This document shows, in pieces, positions 1-5,390 of a DNA stretch of 12,392 nucleotides. Within the stretch, counting starts at the first letter, position 1; every line of letters begins with the position of its first letter. The notes below the pieces were generated by a model, which was not told the origin of the DNA, did not search any database, and was given only the letters and a program-made list of their open reading frames with translations. Position numbers and translations under genes: made by a program. Source of the stretch: CAIOGO01 sp964447445 (GTDB lineage Bacteria > Bipolaricaulota > Bipolaricaulia > UBA7950 > UBA9294); assembly GCA_964447445.1 (NCBI GenBank), contig CAYUSW010000036.1:1-12392 (forward strand), written 5' to 3'.

Positions 1-108
1 TGGCGCGACTTCGGGGATCGACTCCAGTACGGCTTCGTAGAGCGCATGGACATCGTCTGCGCGGTAGGCACGCAGTCGAAGGCTGCTTCCCAGGATCTCG
101 GACCGCAT
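1..108 (-). CDS. GNAT-family N-acetyltransferase, N-terminal fragment (cut by window edge)
   Basis: Reading the minus strand from ATG at 108 gives 36 open codons to the window edge. The peptide starts MRSEILGSSLRLRAYRADD and continues with an ALYEAV segment. The pattern of a short leader, a beta strand LRLRAYR, then a D-D-x-x-x-LYEAV helix is typical of the start of RimJ/RimL-type GNAT acetyltransferases, which transfer acetyl from acetyl-CoA to an amine. The acetyl-CoA-binding motif lies outside the window, so substrate and completeness cannot be judged. A ribosome binding site GGAGGT (112-117) stands 3-4 nt before the ATG and supports the start. The gene is divergent from the HD-domain gene at 184. 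The family call rests only on the N-terminal pattern. Confidence 0.6.
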   Translation of the reverse strand, partial: MRSEILGSSLRLRAYRADDVHALYEAVLESIPEVAP

Positions 109-131
109 AGCACCTCCCCGACGTGGCTCGC

Positions 132-159
132 AGTATCGGTCGCCTTGAGTGTGCCGCAA
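132..159 (-). promoter_or_regulatory. Weak candidate promoter for the GNAT gene in the 75 bp divergent spacer
   Basis: On the minus strand TTGCGG (154-159), a 16 nt spacer and GATACT (132-137) resemble -35 and -10 boxes (3/6 and 4/6 matches). The start site would fall about 15-20 nt before the GNAT ATG. For the plus-strand HD gene the only -10-like hexamer is TACCAT (172-177), 6 nt before the ATG, which would imply an almost leaderless mRNA. Both matches are poor and could be chance. Confidence 0.2.
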
Positions 160-183
160 GGGACCTCTCTGTACCATCCAGGC

Positions 184-705
184 ATGAACCGCCTCGAACG
201 TGTTCGCCAAGAGGTAGACTCCCTCCTGCTGCGCCTCACATCGGACGAGGATCGGCGCTGCGGCTTTGTTCACCTCTACGGCGTCTCCCACACCGCCACC
301 GAACTGGCACTCTCTCGCGGACTCGATCCTGAACTGGCTGCCATCGCCGGGATGCTCCACGATCTGACGAACTACACGATCGGAAGCTCGCCCGACCACG
401 CGCAACGGAGCTCGGACCTGGCGGCGCAGCTACTGGGACGGCTCGATCTCCTGACGAAGAAAGAGATCCAGACAGTCGCCCGCGCCATCGCGAGGCACAG
501 CGATAAGGAGACGGTCGACGAGCCGCTGGACGAACTCCTCAAGGACGCCGACGTCCTCCAGCATTGGCTCTACAACCCGGCGCTTCCGCAGTCGCGCCAC
601 GTCGCGCGGCGGGAGAGATTGCGTCAGGAGATCGCACAGCAACCCGAACAGCAATCCACCGCAGAGCGCGCGGAGATCGCAGAGGTTACGGAGAACCAAG
701 GGTAG
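184..705 (+). CDS. Small HD-domain metal-dependent phosphohydrolase
   Basis: The 173-residue protein is a single HD domain. Likely metal ligands are H30 (in FVHLYGVSHTA), H59-D60 (in GMLHDLTNY), H72 (PDHAQRSS), H105 (ARHSDK) and D121 or D123 (KDADVLQHW). This H...HD...H...H...D series is the classic HD-superfamily signature. Family members remove phosphate from nucleotides or related substrates; the substrate here is unknown. ATG 184 is preferred because the reading frame upstream of it looks non-coding and family members start shortly before the first His. The ribosome binding site is weak (CCAGG). The last ~16 residues (from about Q158) are encoded by a dispersed intergenic repeat copy (657-694), so the natural C-terminus has probably been replaced or extended. 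The gene is divergent from the GNAT gene and convergent with the tRNA-editing gene at 1005. Superfamily is confident; function is not. Confidence 0.8.
   Translation: MNRLERVRQEVDSLLLRLTSDEDRRCGFVHLYGVSHTATELALSRGLDPELAAIAGMLHDLTNYTIGSSPDHAQRSSDLAAQLLGRLDLLTKKEIQTVARAIARHSDKETVDEPLDELLKDADVLQHWLYNPALPQSRHVARRERLRQEIAQQPEQQSTAERAEIAEVTENQG
657..694 (+). repeat. Dispersed short repeat, copy A (inside the 3' end of the HD gene)
   Basis: The copy contains GAGCGCGCGGAGATCGCAG followed by AGG (664-685). Those 22 nt recur with one mismatch at 854-875 (copy C). The complement reads as the CTCTGCG..CTCTGCGGT pattern seen in copies B and D. Here the repeat is translated as the C-terminal tail TAERAEIAEVTENQG of the HD protein. 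Read the other way it gives LCDLRALCG, a peptide commonly produced when such repeats are mis-annotated as genes. Confidence 0.75.
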
Positions 706-726
706 TGACGGCCTTCACGTGCATCG

Positions 727-739
727 CGTAGGGCCTACG
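727..739. other. 13-nt palindrome CGTAGG-G-CCTACG downstream of the HD gene
   Basis: Perfect 6-bp arms surround a single central G, 21 nt after the HD stop codon. There is no T-run after it on either strand, so it is not a clear terminator. It may be a decayed repeat hairpin or chance in GC-rich sequence. Confidence 0.3.
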
Positions 740-792
740 GGCGTTCCCTGCTCGCGCTTTGCGTGAGATCGTTCCTTCCTGCCGTACTCTTC

Positions 793-822
793 CCCCTGCG
801 TCACTCTGCGTCCTCTGCGGTA
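793..822 (-). repeat. Dispersed short repeat, copy B (inverted relative to A)
   Basis: The plus strand reads CTCTGCGTCCTCTGCGGTA (804-822), preceded by a weaker copy of the same unit (CCCTGCGTCA). The final 18 nt match copy D (964-981) with one mismatch. The octamer CCTCTGCG (812-819) is complementary to CGCAGAGG (868-875) in copy C, so B and C could pair into a long-loop hairpin. Confidence 0.75.
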
Positions 823-850
823 GGCTGTTCCGTCCGAACTGCCTCTCACC

Positions 851-880
851 CCTGAGCGCGCGGGGATCGCAGAGGAAGGA
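851..880 (+). repeat. Dispersed short repeat, copy C
   Basis: GAGCGCGCGGGGATCGCAG followed by AGG (854-875) repeats copy A with one base change, in the same orientation. It lies between the two inverted copies B and D. The arrangement A(+) B(-) C(+) D(-) suggests alternating insertions rather than simple tandem duplication. Confidence 0.75.
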
Positions 881-949
881 TAGCTCTCGACCAGGCCGCA
901 ACGTTGAGCAACCCCGCCGGGTTCAGGAGATTGAGCCCTTCGTCACCGC

Positions 950-981
950 GCCCTCTGCGCCGCTCTGCGTCCTCCGCGGTA
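950..981 (-). repeat. Dispersed short repeat, copy D
   Basis: CCTCTGCGCCGCTCTGCGT then CCTCCGCGGTA contains two imperfect CTCTGCG units. It ends 23 nt from the stop codon of the tRNA-editing gene. TCTGCGTCCTCCGCGGTA (964-981) matches copy B with one mismatch. I saw nothing else in the rest of the 706-1004 spacer that could be assigned. Confidence 0.75.
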
Positions 982-1004
982 TGTCAGTACGGGGTTCCGG
1001 GGTA

Positions 1005-1415
1005 TCAGGGTTCGAGCCCGAAGCGGATGCGAACGAGGGTGGGCGTCCGCATCTCGTAGCTCTTGATGACAAACCGGCCAATCTCCTTCGTATGCTCGAC
1101 GTGCTCGCCGGAGCAGGGGGTCGCGTCGAAGTCGCCGATCGAGACGACGCGGATCGTCTCGGCGTCGGACGGGACTTTCCAGAGGTCGAGATGTCCGGCG
1201 TCGCCTCGTGTGACGCACATCACACTCACCGGCAGGTCGCGCGCGACTTCGGCATTGACAGCATCCTCGACGCCACGGGCGTCCTGCGGCCCGAATGACG
1301 CTGCCACCTCGTAGTCGCACTTCGTCTTCTTGTCCCCGAGGTGGAACTCGACGTTGCGCGACGAGCCATAGAGCTGCTTCATGACGGCCGACAGCAGGTG
1401 TTCGGCGGTGTGCAT
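1005..1415 (-). CDS. Stand-alone AlaRS/ThrRS-type tRNA-editing domain protein (AlaX-like)
   Basis: The 136-residue protein matches the second additional domain of alanyl/threonyl-tRNA synthetases. It has the zinc motif HxxxH (H2, H6 in HTAEHLL) and the partner CxxxH (C101, H105 in DATPCSGEHV), followed by the typical EIGRFVIKS strand. Such free-standing domains hydrolyse wrongly charged tRNA, for example Ser-tRNA(Ala), in trans. The synthetase catalytic core and the N-terminal extension of longer AlaX proteins are absent. ATG 1415 is the first sensible start: the open frame continues upstream to 1601, but that stretch (rich in R, S and P) resembles no known domain. A start only one residue before the HxxxH motif is unusually tight, and no good ribosome binding site is visible, so the true start could be a little upstream. 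It lies downstream of gdhA beyond a terminator. Family is confident; the amino acid edited is not. Confidence 0.8.
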   Translation of the reverse strand: MHTAEHLLSAVMKQLYGSSRNVEFHLGDKKTKCDYEVAASFGPQDARGVEDAVNAEVARDLPVSVMCVTRGDAGHLDLWKVPSDAETIRVVSIGDFDATPCSGEHVEHTKEIGRFVIKSYEMRTPTLVRIRFGLEP

Positions 1416-1467
1416 GCGTGCGGCTCTATCCGGCGGATTGCCGCACGAGCGTGCGCACCTATTCTCC

Positions 1468-1488
1468 GAGAGCTCGTACGAGCGTCTC
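1468..1488. other. Palindrome upstream of the tRNA-editing gene
   Basis: GCTCGTACGAGC (1472-1483) is a perfect 12-nt palindrome. It is extended by GAGA on the left and TCTC on the right, with one extra G at 1484. It sits 53 nt before the ATG at 1415. A second imperfect dyad, GCACG-AG-CGTGC, lies at 1443-1454. The first could be an operator or a leader hairpin; no regulator can be named. Confidence 0.35.
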
Positions 1489-1612
1489 AGCGTATCCACC
1501 GGGGACCCAGACACGCGCGCGGTCCTGTCCGACGCGAGATCACGCGAGCGCGGGATCGGTTCAGGCGGCAGCTCACGCGATCGAACGATGTCGTTCCCCA
1601 AGACGGCTCCTC

Positions 1613-1644
1613 GAAGAGAAACGCGGGCCCCGAGAGGCCCGCGT
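1613..1644 (-). terminator. Rho-independent terminator of gdhA
   Basis: The minus strand has a perfect 9-bp stem ACGCGGGCC / GGCCCGCGT (1644-1636 and 1629-1621) with loop TCTCGG, followed by TTCTCTT. It begins about 30 nt after the gdhA stop codon. This is the clearest terminator in the window and separates gdhA from the tRNA-editing gene. Confidence 0.85.
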
Positions 1645-1673
1645 CACTACGACTCCACTACGTGCAGACGGGT

Positions 1674-2966
1674 CTAGACCCATCCGCGCATATGCATGGC
1701 CCAGGCCACCCGCTCGACAGCCACCATGTACGCCGCGATGCGCATGTCGACCTTTTTCTTCTGCGCCATGTCGAAGACGGCGTGGAACGCCGTGCTCATC
1801 TTTTCGTCGAGGCGCTTGTTCACTTCGTCCTCGGTCCAGTAGAAGTTCATGTCGTTCTGAACCTGTTCGAAGTACGAGCACGTGACGCCGCCCGCGTTGC
1901 AGAGGAAGTCGGGGACGAACGTGACGCCCTTCTTCAGGAGCACGGCCTCGGCCTCGGGGACGGTCGGCCCGTTCGCGCCCTCAGCGATGACCTTGACTGT
2001 GTCCTGGATCTTCGCCACGTTGTCTGCCGTGATCGAGTTGCCCAGCGCCGCCGGGATGAGAATGGTCGCCGGCTTTGCGATCCAAGCGTCGCCGTCCTCA
2101 ATGACGTAGCCGGCGGCCTTTGCCTTCGCCTTGTCAATCGTTCCGTACTGGTCGGTGACCGACATCAGGAAGGTGGCGTCGACACCAGACTCTCTGCTAA
2201 ACGTGTAGGACTTCTTGTCAGCGCGATCCCAGCACGAGACGCAAAGGACTTTGCCGCCGAGCAGCTTGACAAAGAGCTGGGCCGCGTACTGGGCGACATT
2301 GCCAAAGCCCTGGATCGCGACCGTCGACTTCTTCGGGTCGATCTTGAGCGCCTTCAGTGCCTCGCGGATCGTGACGACGACGCCGAACCCCGTGGCCGCC
2401 GTACGGCCGAGCGATCCGCCACCGCCGACGAGCTTGCCGGTGATGACGCCGGGCGTGTACTCACCAACACGCTTGCAGTACTCGTCCATCATCCAGCCCA
2501 TCATTTGGGGCGTTGTACCTACATCCGGCGCCGGGACGTCCATGCGCGGACCGATGTTCTTCCACATCTGGTCGATCCAGCCGCGGCAGAGCCGCTCTTT
2601 CTCCCGATCCGAGAGAGTCGCCGGGTCCACGACGATTCCGCCCTTGCCGCCGCCGAGCGGAATGTCAACCACGGCACACTTCCACGTCATCCAGGCGGCA
2701 AGCGCCTTGACGTCGTCCAGCGTTTCGTCCTGGTGGAACCGCAGGCCGCCCTTCGTCGGACCGCGCGCGTCGTTGTACTGGACGCGATAGCCGCGGAAGA
2801 CGCGGATCGAGCCGTCGTCCATGCGAACCGGAAAGTTGAGGACGAACGTCCTCGTCGGCTCGCGAAGGACCGCCGTGACTTGGGGATCCAGACCGAGGGC
2901 GGCAGCCGCCTTGTCGAGTTGCTGCTGGGCGATCTGGAAGGAGTTGAGCGTGGACCCACCTGCCAT
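1674..2966 (-). CDS. gdhA: Glutamate dehydrogenase (Glu/Leu/Phe/Val dehydrogenase family)
   Basis: The 430-residue enzyme interconverts glutamate and 2-oxoglutarate plus ammonia with NAD(P)H in the cytoplasm. The N-terminal substrate domain has GPTKGGLRFH (K72), WKCAV (K96), the catalytic lysine in PLGGGKGG (K108) and the catalytic aspartate in DVPAPDVGT (D148). The Rossmann domain begins near 190 (GRTAATGFG) with nucleotide loop GFGNVA (220-225), where GFGNVG is more usual. The C-terminal part has PAALGN, IAEGANGPT and NAGGVT, all family hallmarks. Length fits hexameric class II GDH. ATG 2966 is chosen over an upstream GTG at 3020 because GGAGGAGGT (2973-2981) lies 6 nt before it. The gene has its own predicted promoter (3040-3067) and a strong terminator. 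Conserved GDH-specific motifs make a Leu or Val dehydrogenase unlikely. NAD versus NADP preference cannot be read with confidence. Confidence 0.95.
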   Translation of the reverse strand: MAGGSTLNSFQIAQQQLDKAAAALGLDPQVTAVLREPTRTFVLNFPVRMDDGSIRVFRGYRVQYNDARGPTKGGLRFHQDETLDDVKALAAWMTWKCAVVDIPLGGGKGGIVVDPATLSDREKERLCRGWIDQMWKNIGPRMDVPAPDVGTTPQMMGWMMDEYCKRVGEYTPGVITGKLVGGGGSLGRTAATGFGVVVTIREALKALKIDPKKSTVAIQGFGNVAQYAAQLFVKLLGGKVLCVSCWDRADKKSYTFSRESGVDATFLMSVTDQYGTIDKAKAKAAGYVIEDGDAWIAKPATILIPAALGNSITADNVAKIQDTVKVIAEGANGPTVPEAEAVLLKKGVTFVPDFLCNAGGVTCSYFEQVQNDMNFYWTEDEVNKRLDEKMSTAFHAVFDMAQKKKVDMRIAAYMVAVERVAWAMHMRGWV

Positions 2967-3039
2967 GTCGAGACCTCCTCCGAGAGTTGACCCCAGGCCG
3001 GATACTCGTCTAGTGAGCACCCGACCTCGGGGCGGCGTG

Positions 3040-3067
3040 ATTGTACCGACCCGCTCCTCGCGCGCAA
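3040..3067 (-). promoter_or_regulatory. Candidate promoter for gdhA
   Basis: On the minus strand, TTGCGC (3062-3067), a 16 nt spacer and TACAAT (3040-3045; 5/6 match to the -10 consensus) precede gdhA. The start site would be near 3033, giving a leader of about 65 nt. A short CCCGA/TCGGG dyad (3020-3031) lies at the beginning of this leader. The -35 match is weak (3/6). Confidence 0.4.
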
Positions 3068-3124
3068 CCGACCTTCCGGAGCCGGTTTGAGTCTCACGCG
3101 CCGGGACCGGGATGGTTCGGCGAA

Positions 3125-3150
3125 CGTCGGAGCAAGCTCCGACGCTACAA
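3125..3150 (-). repeat. REP-like hairpin, unit 1 (GTAG foot plus perfect stem)
   Basis: CGTCGGAGC (3125-3133), loop AA, GCTCCGACG (3136-3144) form a perfect 9-bp stem. On the minus strand it is preceded by TTGTAG, so the unit reads GTAG plus hairpin, which is the defining form of REP elements. No T-run follows on either strand, arguing against a terminator. Confidence 0.6.
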
Positions 3151-3185
3151 GGGATCTGCCGTCGCCCATCGCGCGGCCAAGGTGC

Positions 3186-3212
3186 GCCTGTAGCGCGGCG
3201 CGCGCTCTACAG
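3186..3212 (+). repeat. REP-like hairpin, unit 2, overlapping the punA stop codon
   Basis: CTGTAG (3188-3193) pairs with CTACAG (3207-3212), and GCG (3195-3197) with CGC (3203-3205), around a short GC loop with one C/T mismatch. The plus strand reads CCTGTAGCG, close to CCTTGTAGCG of unit 1 on the other strand, so the two units face each other as an inverted pair. The TAG stop of punA lies within this palindrome. It may also slow or end transcription of the operon, although no U-tract follows. Confidence 0.5.
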
Positions 3213-4034
3213 CCTTTCCAGGATGGCGAGCAGGAGTCGTCTCAGCTCGGCCCCCTTGCGGCGCGTCGTCTCGATGACCTCGTCGTGCGTCAAAGCAGCG
3301 TCGGGATCCACGCCGGCCGCGAGGTTCGTCGCGATCGAAATGCCGAGGACTTCCATGCCGGCGTGCGCGGCGGCGATGACCTCGGGCACGGTCGACATCC
3401 CGACGAGGTCGGCACCCATGGCGCGGAAGGCGCGGATCTCGGCCGGCGTCTCGTACGAGGGACCGAGCGCGGCCACGTAGACGCCCTCCTTGAGCTCGAC
3501 CTTCTCTGCCTTCGCTGCGTCGCGCGCGATGGCGCGCAAGCGAGGCGTGTAGGCGGCAGACATGTCGGGGAATCGGGGTCCCAGCTTCTCAAGGTTCGGA
3601 CCTCGGAGCGGGTTCACGCCGAGCATGTTGATGTGGTCTGTGATGAGCACCAGATCGCCGGCGCGCAGATCGGCGCGGATCGCGCCCGACGCGTTGGTCA
3701 CGATGAGCGTCTTGACGCCGAGCATCGAGAAGAGTCGCGTCGCGAAAACGACATCCTCCATCGATCGACCCTCGTAGTAGTGCGTACGCCCCCGCTGCAG
3801 GAGGACGGGGACCTTGCCAATCCGCCCCGCCCAGAACTCGCCTGTGTGCCCGGCGACGCTTGGAACCGGAAAGCCCGGGATCTCCGCGCAAGCGATCCTC
3901 GTTCCGCCCTCGGGTACGCCGAATGCGTCGGAGAGCCCCGAGCCCAATGTCAGTGCAACCTGCGGCGTCTCCGACGCCCGGGCGCGAACCGCCTCCACCG
4001 CACGGGCTAGCCTGTCCAGTCGCTCGTCGCGCAT
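3207..4034 (-). CDS. punA: Purine nucleoside phosphorylase (trimeric PNP family)
   Basis: The 275-residue enzyme splits purine nucleosides with phosphate into free base and (deoxy)ribose 1-phosphate, in purine salvage. Visible motifs are the phosphate loop LTLGSGLSDAF (G31-S-G), the H63 region GHTGEF, GRTHYYEG (H85), TNASGAI (113-119), GPRFPDMS, the purine-binding glutamate in GPSYETPAE (E196 or E199), GMSTVPE (212-218) and N237 in SIATNLAAG. An Asn at that last position favours 6-oxopurines (inosine, guanosine) over methylthioadenosine. Length is normal. ATG 4034 has AGGAGG (4039-4044) 4 nt upstream, and that site overlaps the radA stop codon, so translation is probably coupled. It is the last gene of the long operon. 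Its 3' end runs into a REP-like hairpin. Confidence 0.93.
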   Translation of the reverse strand: MRDERLDRLARAVEAVRARASETPQVALTLGSGLSDAFGVPEGGTRIACAEIPGFPVPSVAGHTGEFWAGRIGKVPVLLQRGRTHYYEGRSMEDVVFATRLFSMLGVKTLIVTNASGAIRADLRAGDLVLITDHINMLGVNPLRGPNLEKLGPRFPDMSAAYTPRLRAIARDAAKAEKVELKEGVYVAALGPSYETPAEIRAFRAMGADLVGMSTVPEVIAAAHAGMEVLGISIATNLAAGVDPDAALTHDEVIETTRRKGAELRRLLLAILERL

Positions 4035-4042
4035 CGTCCCTC

Positions 4043-5389
4043 CTACGCGAGTCCCAACTCGCTCATCGCGCGATCGATCGACTCCACCGGAGTCACGTCG
4101 ATCGCCATCTTCTCCTTCGGCTTCCCCGCGGCGGGAACGAGGATGCGCTCGTAGCCCATCTTCTCCGCTTCCCGCGCCCGCTCGACAACGCGCCGTACGG
4201 CGCGCACTTCACCGGACAGCCCGACCTCCCCGACGATGCACGTCCGCGCTGGAACTGGCTTACTGCGCATGCTCGATGCGATCGCCGCCACCGCTCCGAG
4301 ATCGCTTGCCCTCTCGCGCGCCTCGAGCCCTCCCGCCACGCTCAGGTACACGTCGGCTCCCCCGAGGTGGACCGTCATCTCTTTCTCCATGACGGCCAGC
4401 AGGAGCAGCACCCGATTGACATCAAGACCCGTGCACCGCCGCTGCGGCACACCGTACCCGCCGGTCGGCGACACAAGTGCCTGCAGTTCGACGAGGATCG
4501 GCCGCGTTCCCTCGAGGATGGGGACGATGACCGACCCGGGCCGTTGACTGTCCGTGTGCCCCTCGAGGAAGAAGGCTGATGGGTTGGTGACTTCTTCCAT
4601 GCCCGCTGCCATCATGCGGAAGACGGCCGTCTCGTCGGTCGAGCCAAAGCGGTTCTTCACCGAGCGCAGGAACCGCACGTCTTCACCGCGGCCTCCCTCG
4701 AGATACAGGGCGACGTCGACGAGGTGCTCGACGGACTTCGGACCGGCGAACGCACCATCCTTGGTGATGTGGCCGACCAGGAACGTGACGAGGCGGCGTG
4801 ACTTCGTGATCCGGATGAGTTCACCCGACACTTCGCGGAGCTGGCGGATGCTCCCGGCCTCGCCGTCCACGGAGGCGGAACTGGCGGTCTGGATCGAGTC
4901 AACGATGAGGGCGCACGGAGCAGTCTTCTCCACCGCGAGAGTAATCCTGTCGAGATCCTGCTCCGACAAGACGTAGAGGCGGCGGCTGTTGACACCCACT
5001 CGGGTGGCTCGCAGCTTCACTTGGCTCTCCGACTCCTCGCCCGACACGTAGAGGACGTTGCCGACGCCCTCCGCCAGGGCGTTCGCCACCTGCAGCAGGA
5101 GCGTGGACTTGCCGATCCCGGGTTCGCCCCCGAACAGAATGACGCCGCCCGGCACGAGTCCTCCGCCCAGCAGTCGGTCGAGTTCAGCCAGTCCCGAGGG
5201 AATCCTCGCGACGTCCGCGAGGCTGACGTCGACGATTGGGCGCAATTCCTCTCCAAGCCACGAACTGTCGCGACGAGAGGACGGCCGGGATTCCTCGGTC
5301 TCGGAGAAGGAGTCCCATGCGCCGCAGTGTGGACACCGACCGAACGGTTTCACGGACTGCTGGCCGCAGCGCGAGCACGAGAACGGCAT
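4043..5389 (-). CDS. radA: DNA repair protein RadA (Sms)
   Basis: The 448-residue ATPase promotes branch migration of recombination intermediates together with RecA. Domains run in order. The N-terminal C4 zinc finger has C5, C8, C19 and C22 (CSRCG...CPHCG). A RecA-like ATPase follows with Walker A GEPGIGKST (88-96), Walker B LIVDS (161-165) and the RadA-specific KNRFG motif (245-249). The Lon-like C-terminal domain (about 340-448) contains GEVGLSGEVRAV. Length and domain order are standard. The start at 5389 is set by the zinc finger, which must begin close to the N-terminus; the open frame extending upstream to 5584 overlaps clpC and is not coding. Only one base separates the clpC stop from this ATG, so radA is probably translated by coupling to clpC. 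A clpC-radA pair is also known in Bacillus. Confidence 0.96.
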   Translation of the reverse strand: MPFSCSRCGQQSVKPFGRCPHCGAWDSFSETEESRPSSRRDSSWLGEELRPIVDVSLADVARIPSGLAELDRLLGGGLVPGGVILFGGEPGIGKSTLLLQVANALAEGVGNVLYVSGEESESQVKLRATRVGVNSRRLYVLSEQDLDRITLAVEKTAPCALIVDSIQTASSASVDGEAGSIRQLREVSGELIRITKSRRLVTFLVGHITKDGAFAGPKSVEHLVDVALYLEGGRGEDVRFLRSVKNRFGSTDETAVFRMMAAGMEEVTNPSAFFLEGHTDSQRPGSVIVPILEGTRPILVELQALVSPTGGYGVPQRRCTGLDVNRVLLLLAVMEKEMTVHLGGADVYLSVAGGLEARERASDLGAVAAIASSMRSKPVPARTCIVGEVGLSGEVRAVRRVVERAREAEKMGYERILVPAAGKPKEKMAIDVTPVESIDRAMSELGLA

Positions 5390-5390
5390 G

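Noticed and set aside
686..901. 71-codon minus-strand frame (FLCDPRALRGE...)
   Set aside because: Entirely repeat-derived sequence with no RBS or homology pattern.
657..981. Possible CRISPR array
   Set aside because: Repeats alternate in orientation, vary in length and have irregular spacing; no cas genes are present.
1009..1020. GGTTCGAGCCC, resembling a tRNA T-loop
   Set aside because: It is the complement of the last codons of the tRNA-editing gene; no acceptor, D or anticodon arms fit around it.
759..1298. 179-codon plus-strand frame through the repeat spacer
   Set aside because: Contains LCVLCG and LCVLRG peptides from the repeats and then runs antisense to the tRNA-editing gene; a repeat-derived spurious frame.
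1416..1601. Upstream extension of the tRNA-editing gene as a real N-terminal domain
   Set aside because: The 62 residues show no domain-like pattern and the family begins at the HTAEH segment; kept only as an open question.
1341..2990. 549-codon open frame on the plus strand opposite gdhA
   Set aside because: gdhA on the minus strand has all family motifs, RBS and terminator. The plus-strand product is Arg/Asp/Val-rich with no domain; long antisense frames are expected at this GC content.
3125..3144. Perfect 9-bp hairpin as a terminator for punA or gdhA
   Set aside because: Loop of only 2 nt and no T-run on either strand; the GTAG foot fits a REP element better.
3087..4010. 307-codon open frame opposite punA
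   Set aside because: Begins in the REP region and runs antisense to a fully conserved phosphorylase; no domain seen.
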